Part shown: positions 51,046-59,900 of the stretch, piece after piece
Layout of the letters: each line of letters starts with the position of its first letter
Numbering within the stretch: position 1 is the stretch's first letter
Assembly: GCA_029215795.1 (NCBI GenBank)
Contig: JARDYH010000005.1
Span: 30,200,001 to 30,264,000 of the forward strand
Source: Anniella stebbinsi
Lineage: Eukaryota > Chordata > Lepidosauria > Squamata > Anniellidae
DNA length: 64,000 nucleotides
Direction of reading: 5' to 3'
Notes under the pieces: generated by a model
Databases searched by the model: none
Told to the model about the DNA's origin: nothing
What the model saw: only the letters and a program-made list of their open reading frames with translations
Translations under genes and position numbers: made by a program

Positions 51046-53923
51046 GAATCAATTTATAGACAGCTTACCAAATCCAAATGTTTCTTGAACCAGTCAAATT
51101 GAAAATCCAAACTGAATCAGTTCAGTGTAGTGTAGTGGTTAGAGTGTTGGACTGGGACTCAGGAGATCCAGGTTCTAGAGCCGGGAAGGGCTATTGCCAT
51201 GATGTCCTGTTTGTGGGCTTTCCAGAAGCATCTGACTGTGCCTCTGTGTGAAACAGGATGCTGGACTAGATAGATCTGGTGTGGTGTAGTGGTGTTGGAC
51301 TAGGAGTCATGAGATCTGGGTTCTAGTCCCCATTTGGCCATGGAAGCTCACTGGATGGCTTTGGGCCAGTCACCGACTCTCAGCCTAACCTGCCTCACAG
51401 GAGTGTTGTGAGGATAAAGTAGAAAGGATGAGGATAATATAAATTGGGTGCCTTTCAAGAGGAAAAAGACAGGATATAAATGTAATAATAAAATAAATAA
51501 ATCAAAAATCTATAACATACATTAAAATCCAAAACATCACAATAATATATGCAAGTCCTCATAAATTAAAATTTACCTTTATTTAATGAATCCATGGGGA
51601 TTCTTTAGGTACTGAATGTCCAACCTCTCTGAGTGAAGATCTCCTGTGTATCACCCAACCTACCCATCATGACATAGCCACCCAGAATTCCCTTGAAAGA
51701 ATCCAAGGGAAGGATTTCCTACAGCCTCCCTGGGCAGCTTGTTGAATTGTTGACTAGTGCTACTGATCCCAAGCCATATAGGGCTTCATAGGTTGCACTT
51801 TGAATTCTGCCCAGAAACAGACTAGTAGTCAGTGAAACTGTTGTAAGAAAGGAGTTGCATGCTCCCTGTCACCAGCTCTAGTCAATAGCTTGGCGGCAGC
51901 ATTCTGGACAAGCTGAAGTTTCTGAACAATTTTCAATGACAGCCCCACACACGGCACGTTACAATAGTCCAAATGGGATGTTAATTATGCAAGCATGTGA
52001 GCAACATCGAGTGAAATCTTCAAGCAAAGTTCAGTAGGGCTTGGCAGGCAGAAACAGAATAATAAGAGTATTTTTTTAACTGTGTGGATTAGGAAATAAG
52101 TTTGATCTCCATAATTTATGCAGGACAACATCCAGCTTTTTGTTTACTGCAGAAATGAGGTCAGGCAAGTGGCCATCAAAGCAAGTGTCAATTTTTCCCA
52201 CCCACCCATCTCTTCTACACATTCATGAGGACCTGCTCCCTACTTGGGCTGTTGAAGCCTTTGGACGCTGACGTTTTTCTCCTCCCACCCCTCTTGCTGC
52301 AGGTGGCAGTGCCAGATGTGATGAAGGCATCAGCTGATGCGGACATCCTTGTCTTCGTAGTGCCACATCAGTTCATTGGGAAACTCTGCGACCAGCTGAA
52401 AGGCCACGTCAAGAAGGAAACAATTGGGATCTCGCTCATCAAGGTGTGAGTTGGCTGAGGGGTGGGGGGATGCCCAAGGTAGTGGCTGCATGAGGAGGCT
52501 TGGCTGGAGCTGTCCTAGGGAGAGGTTTGAAGGCATTTGCTTGGGTGTGCTGGAAGGCATTTCAGTGTCATGGTATGGGGGGGGAGATACAGACATGGGC
52601 AGAGTCAGGACACAGGCTGAAGAAGAGTGGGGAAAACACACAATTGTCTATGGTTAAACAATGATGCTGTTTTTTTCAGAGAGAGCTTATCATGCAGTAG
52701 CGAAGGGCGTCAAGGCCAGAGGCCAAACCTGGCTCTCCAAGGCTCCCCAGACAGCCATGTCACTTTTCCCCAACTGCTCATTGTTTGGTGGTTTTCCTGC
52801 TTTTGTGCAGTTTTCCTCTCCATGCTAAAAGGTTGAAATGCCTCTCCTTAGTTACTGGCAGTAAGAGCTTGGAGCTAAAGTATGCTGGTATTTTGGCACC
52901 ACCCCTTTTGCCATTGGCTCCGCCCACCACTGGAATGTGGCCAAGAGCTTCTCTGAAATTGAATTCAGCCCTTGGACCGAAAGAGATTTCTGATTCCTTA
53001 TAATGGCATCTAGTGGCCTTCCCCAACCTGGTGACCTCCAGATGTGTTAGTGTACAACTCCTGTCACCTGGAGCCAACGTGTCCAAGGGCCATGCTGGCA
53101 GGGGATGATGGGAGTTGTAGTCCTACACATCTGGTTGGGGTATATGGCATTACAGCTGGCTGAGGGTTTCCCGGTGGAAGTACCCTTTAACTGTCTTGCC
53201 AACTTCAAAACATCAGGCAAATAGAAAGTTCTATTGATTGAACACCTATTATTTAATACCTTCATAGGGGCACTAGTCCCTGAGATGTTTCTGCTGCCCC
53301 CAACAACAGCAATGAACCAATTATGTTGTAAAGAAAGTTTTCATGTCCTGTCTCCAGACCTGATGTTTCAGTTAGCATGTTATGGGAGCATGGTAAGCAT
53401 GCTTGAAGAAAGAGTTCAGTAAATGCTTTGAGTCATTCTGTGTTATGAGAACCCTGTCCATCATCTTACTATTTCCAGACAACTAGTGGTAGCATCTCCC
53501 AAATGCTGTTGCCTCTCTGAGAGTGTGATTCAAGCTCTTGGAAGCAGACTGATGATCGGGGCAGCAAGACTAGTTGCATACTGAAGATCAGTGAACATAG
53601 ATTAGTTGCCTCGCTGGCTGGGGAATGCTGTGAATTGTAGGACTTTTTTCTGCCTAAACATGCATAGGATTGGGCCCTTAGCCATTAAACTATTAATGGC
53701 TTTTGGTGAAAAATGCTTGCCAGGGCTCACATCCACACCAGTTGTGAAACTTCATATTTATTTACAGACTGCCCTTTGGATTTGTTGCCTAATACTTACT
53801 GCAGCCTTCCCCAACCTAGTGCCCTTCAGATCTGTTGGAGTACAACTCCCATCATCCCCAGAGAGCATAGTCATTAGCACCTTAAAAATGAACAGGTTTA
53901 TTATGGCATAAGCTTTTATGGAC

Positions 53924-53958
<35 letters not shown>

Positions 53959-56900
53959 TATTTATTTATTTATAACCCGAATCTCCCTTCGGATCGAGGC
54001 GGGGAACACAATGTAAAATACAAGAATCACAAACAGTTAAAAAATTTAAAAACAAGAGAAAATACATCATTAAAACATCTTAAAATTCATCCGGATAGGC
54101 CTGCCGGAAGAGAGCAGTCTTCATGACTCTCTTAAACTCATGAAGACTGCTAATTTGTCTAATCTCCTCTGGCAGACCATTCCATAGTCTGGGAGCGATG
54201 GAAGAGAAGGTCCTCTGGGTAACACTCGCCAGCCTAGTTCTGGCTGGCTTGAGTAAGTTCTTCCCAGAGGACCTAAGTGTGCGGGGCGGATTGTACGGGA
54301 GAAGGCGATCCCGCAGGTAGCCTGGGCCCAAACCATGTAGGGCTTTAAAAGTAATAACCAACACTTTATACTTTGCCCGGAAACTGACTGGCAGCCAATG
54401 AAGTGATTTTAAAACTGGTGTAATGTGGTCACCCCTAGATGTACCGGTGACCAATCTGGCTGCCATATTTTGAACAAGTTGAAGTTTCTGGACTAGGCAC
54501 AAAGGTAGCCCTATGTACAGCGCATTGCAGAAGTCAAGCCTCGAAGTTACCAGCACGTGCACTACCGTCTTTAGGTCTTCCAACTCTAGGAAGGGGCGCA
54601 GCTAGCGTATCAGCCGAAGCTGATAGCAGGCTCTCCTGGCCGTCGCATCAATCTGAGCTGTCATCTGGAGCGACGGATCCAGGAGTACCCCAAGCTGTGA
54701 ACACAGTCTTTCAGGGGGGGTGTAACCCCATCCAGAACTGGTTGACACACCTCCAAATCCAGGTTGGGGCCTTTGACAGAGAGCACCTCCGTCTTGTCTG
54801 GATTCAGCTTCAGTTTGTTTTTCCTCATCCAGCCCATTACCGCCTCCAAGCATTCATTCAGAGGAGGCACACTATCCTTAGCTGACGATGTTGTCGAAGG
54901 CATATAGAAATATATTTGGGTGTCATCAGCGTATTGATAGCACCCCGTCCCATGCCTCCGGATGATCTCTCCCAGCGGTTTCATGTAAATGTTAAACAGC
55001 ATTGGGGAAAGGATGGCACCTTGTGGTACACCACAAAGCAATTCCTTATTTGAAGAGCAGCTATCCCCAAGCATCACCATCTGGAACCTGCCTGAGAGAT
55101 AGGATCGGAACCACTTAAGCAAAGTGCCCCTGATTCCCAATTCCCCCAGGCGCTCCAGAAGGATACCATGGTCGATGGTATCGAAAGCCGCTGAGAGGTC
55201 CAGGAGTACCAGCAGGGACACACTCCCCCTGTCAATACTAAGGCGTAGATCATCAACTAAGGCGACCAAAGTGGTCTCAACTCCATATCCTGCCCTGAAG
55301 CCGGTTTGAAATGGGTCTAGAAAATCAGTGTCATCCAAGACTGCCTGGAGTTGAAAGGCAACCGCTCTCTCAATCACCTTGCCCAAAAATGGAAGATTTG
55401 ATACTGGCCTGTAGTTATTAAGGTCCAGGGGATCCAGGGAGGGCTTTTTTTAGAAGCGGCCTTACTACTGCCTCTTTTAAACATGATGGAAAGCTCCCCT
55501 CCCTGAGAGATGTATTAATGATATGTTGTAAATGTGATCTAACTGCATCTCCTCCCTGGACAACCAGCCAAGAAGGACAGGGATCGAGAGGGCAAGTCGT
55601 CCTCCTCACACATCCAAGTACCTTGTCCACATCCTCGGTACTCACCAACTGAAACTGATCGAGTGTAATCCTACTCGCGGAGTCGCTGGACACTCCACTG
55701 TCAGCCTCTGCTATAACAATGGCATCTGCTCTTATCCGAGAGATTTTATCTGAGAAATAATCGTTAAAGTCATCACAGCGAACTACCGAAGGCTCTAAAA
55801 TCGGATTCAGGGGAGAAGGTGCCCGAGTTAGACCCCTCACCACCCTGAACAGTTCTGCTGGACGTGAATTCGCAGACGCAATGCGTGCAGAGAAGAAAGC
55901 TTTCTTCGCTGCATGTATTGCCACCCCATAGAAACGAAGATGTTCTCTATGTCGTGTCTTGTCGGATATAAATCGAGTTTTCTGCCATCGGCGCTCCAGT
56001 CGTTGTCCTTTCTGCTTCAACTCCCTGAGGTCTTCTATATACCAGGGTGCCCTATTAGAAGCGGTCTGGAGAGGACGTTTGGGGGCGATCATGTCGATAG
56101 CCCTAGTTAGGTCTTGATTCCATCTATTGACCAGGGCTTCTACAGGATCGTCGACGATACCAGCCATAGAACCCTCCAAGGCTTTCTGGAATCCAGAAGG
56201 ATCCATCAGCCTTCGAGGGCGGACCATCTTAATAGGTCCACCACCCCTGCAGGGGCGGGTGGTAGCCGTGATACTAACCCTGACCAGAAAATGGTCTGTC
56301 CATGACAATTCGGAGGTATTCAATACCTCCGCCCACAGATCCGTCTGTTTGGAACTGAAAACAGCATCGAGGGTGTGACCTGCTGAATGTGTGGGTCCAG
56401 AGACCAATTGGGATAGGCCCATGTTTGTCATGGATGCCATGAACTCCCGAGCTCCACCTGACAAACCGGCCTCGAATGGGATGTTGAAATCGCCCAGGAC
56501 CAAAAGCCTGGACAAATCCAACACCAGCTCCGAGACCAGTTCCGTGAGGTCGGCCAGGGAGTCTGATAGGCAGCGGGGTGGCCGGTACACTAACAGAATC
56601 CCTAGTCTATCCCTGGCCTTCAGACTCAGGTACACACACTCGATGTGATTCAATTCCCAGACAGGATGTCTGGTCAGGTTAAGATGGTTTTTGTAGACCA
56701 CAGCTACTCCGCCCCCCCGCCCACTTTCCCTCACCTGCTCACTAACACAGTACCCAGCTGGAACAGCCTGAGCCCATGTTGGGCCACTGTCATCTCCCAG
56801 CCAGGTCTCTGTGAAACATGCTAGATCAGCCTCCTCTTCTTTGAGGAGGTCATAGATTATGTTTGTTTTGTTTTTAACTGACTTGGCATTGCATAGGAGC

Positions 56901-59900
56901 AAGGAAAGGTTCTGTGGGTGGCCTGAATCATTCCCCAAGATCCCCGGGGTAGCAGGGCGACCGGAAGGTAAGATGGGTGTTAGATATCCATCTCTCCTTC
57001 CCCTGTAATGGCATTTCGCCCTGCTATCGCCATATCTCCCTCTGCCCCACACAACAGATATTGGTGCTCCCAGACACATTTCAGTCGCCTTAAGTTGTCC
57101 CATTCTCTCTCCCCCGCGCGCAAGAGAAAGAGAGGGGGTGGGGGGAGTGCGATGGTAACTGCTGCACTGTCTGTTTCTCCCCCACTCACGCCGTCAGTTC
57201 TTCAGCCATCAGCTATGGCTGCCTCCGGTTGTCCCGTCCCGTCGTCTCTCGTGCGCGTGAGAGAGAGAGAGAAAGAGAGGGGGTGGGGGAAGTGTTGTCC
57301 TCTGTTGCCAGATATATACTACATGGGGGTAAAGTGCATGTGTGGGGAGGAGGGGTGTGTGTAAACAATAGGACTAAATGTCTATGAAATGCAAAAATTA
57401 TAGTCTGTAACAAGCCCATGTAAAGCTCAGCTGTATATAAGAGAAGCAGAGAGAACATTGGCAATACTAGTAATTAGTAATTAGCTTTGCTATGTTACTG
57501 AACACCTGTAGCGGGACAGGAGACCATTGCAACAATGAAATATATTTTGAGATGTCATTGTTTGTGTGCTGGTGGCATCTTGTTATAGGAAGGAATGGAT
57601 TTGAGAGGTCTGAAGTGGACCTGTTGAGCCACAGCTTGGCATAGCACAATCAGGCCCTGGCGCCAAAAGCTAAGAGATACTGCAGGGTTTTCAGCTAAAG
57701 ATATCCTACTGATCTCATATAACTTGTAAATTTGGTTGGATTCCAGGGTGTGGATGAAGGCCCCGATGGACTGAAGCTGATATCCGATATCATCCGCGAA
57801 CAGCTCGGCATCGAAATGGGCGTACTAATGGGGGCCAACATTGCCAACGAAGTGGCAGAGGAGAAGTTCTGCGAGACCACCATTGGTAATGAGTTTTGAA
57901 CTTATTATTATGGGAAGTTGGGCATGTGCGGAAAGCTCTCTGGCTGCGCTCTTTAAGTGGTTTTTCATGCCAAGTTCTTGAGGTGTGCATCCATCCCTCC
58001 TGAATCTCACTATGTTTTTGCTCTGCTGCGGCGGCTCTGTCCAAGAGCAGCTCCACACTGGCACACCAGTGGCTGCTGTTGGTATAAGTATGGACGGTAC
58101 AATTGCCACATCTTACCTCTGAGACTAAAAATGTACTTTTAAATCTGCCCCCATGACCGCTAGAGTGGCCCTGCACTTGCGGAACAATTGTGTTTGCTAC
58201 TGTACTTCCATGTTCCTGCAGCAGTCATGCGAAGGGAATACAACAGATGCTGCAGCTCCTCTAGCCAATTCGCTCTGTAGTCCTGTTATCCAGTTCCTCC
58301 TTCACTTGCTGTATCAAGCAGAGATCCAGGTGTGCCACACAGCAGGTGGAAAGCAAACGGGCAAAGTGCTGGCTGTCTTCTCTCTTGGAACATATCTGAT
58401 CCCTGGGGCAAGAGGTGCTAATGTGAGTAACAGGCACAAATCCTTCAATACCTGCCTATGCATTCCTTGGTATAGGTTTGATTGGGCTGTGGATCACCTC
58501 TGTGTGTTACACTCAAGGCATTGAAGAGGCTGCTGAACAGCCATCTGTCAGGTATGCTTTAAGGCAGACTTCTGCATTGAGCAGGGGGTTGGACTCGATG
58601 GCCTTATAGGCCCCTTTCAACTCTACTATTCTAATGATTCTATGAAGGATGCAACATCTGTTGTATTCCCTTCCCACGTCTGCGGCAGGAAAACAGGGAG
58701 GTACAACAGCAAACATAATTATCATGTAAGTGCGGAGCCAGTCTACCAGTCATTAGAGGTATGTTTACCTAACTCAGTCTTCTCCAACCTGGTGTTTCAG
58801 TCTTGAGATTCCTTCATCATTTGCCTTGCTGGCTGGGGCGAATGGGAGTTGCATTAGGGGCGTTGGAGAAATTCACAATGGAATGAAATGAGTTTAAATT
58901 TCTTGGAATCTAACCGCCAGATTCTGCAGTGGACAGGCTTTTCCTAAGTCACACAAATTCCGTGTAGTTGTGGACCAGTTTTTAAAAAAAACTTTCCAGA
59001 ATTTTACGCAAATTTAACCATAGAAAAATGATAGGAATTTGTGCATCTTGGGGGGATTTGTGCATTTTCACAAGTGATTATTTGCACAAATGCAAATGAG
59101 TACTTGTAAATGCAAATCTGCGCAAATTCAGGAAATTGGAAGAAATCCGATACTATCAATGAATGGACAAAGGAATAAAAGGCACTTGACAATCTGCAAA
59201 ATGCAGACAGTCCAAAACATCTGGGGGGCACCAAGTTGGGGAAGGCTAGCCAAACTGGAACTGGAATGGTCATTATCCACCTACTCTTCCTTAGACCCAG
59301 TAGAGGGAGCAGTGTTGAGAAAACACAATGATGCTGCAAAAGGAAACTGGTGAAGAATGTTTTATTGAGATACAGAAAGAACATCGGAAACTCCAGGTCA
59401 GAGTTTTGGTCCATCTAGCCCAGTATTGTCTGCTCCAATTGGCAGCAGCTCTCCTGGTCCAGGCACCTGGTCTTTCAGATCATTTGTGACCTGATCCTTT
59501 TAACTGGAGATGTCAGGGACTGAACCTGGGACTTTCTGAATGCAAAGCATGTACTCTACCCCGGAGCTACAGTCTCTCTGTGTAAAGAAGAGGAAGAAGG
59601 AAAGGAAGGGGCCATTTGCTACTAAGTTGCGGCTTCTTCAGAGCAACAGGATCCCCTCAATTATATCCTAGCTGTATTCACCTTAAGACACCTTCAGTGC
59701 ATCCTCCTGAGTTTCCTAGATTTCTCATGTGCTCATTACATTTATTATTCAAATTTCCAGAAGCACTGCCATGTTAATTTGCTGCAGCAAAAACAACAAA
59801 TAGTCTTGTAGCACCTTAAAAACTAACAAAATGTTAGTCAAGATTCTTAGTTGTTGTTGTTGCTGTTTATTATGATTAATTCTTAATTACCACTACAACT

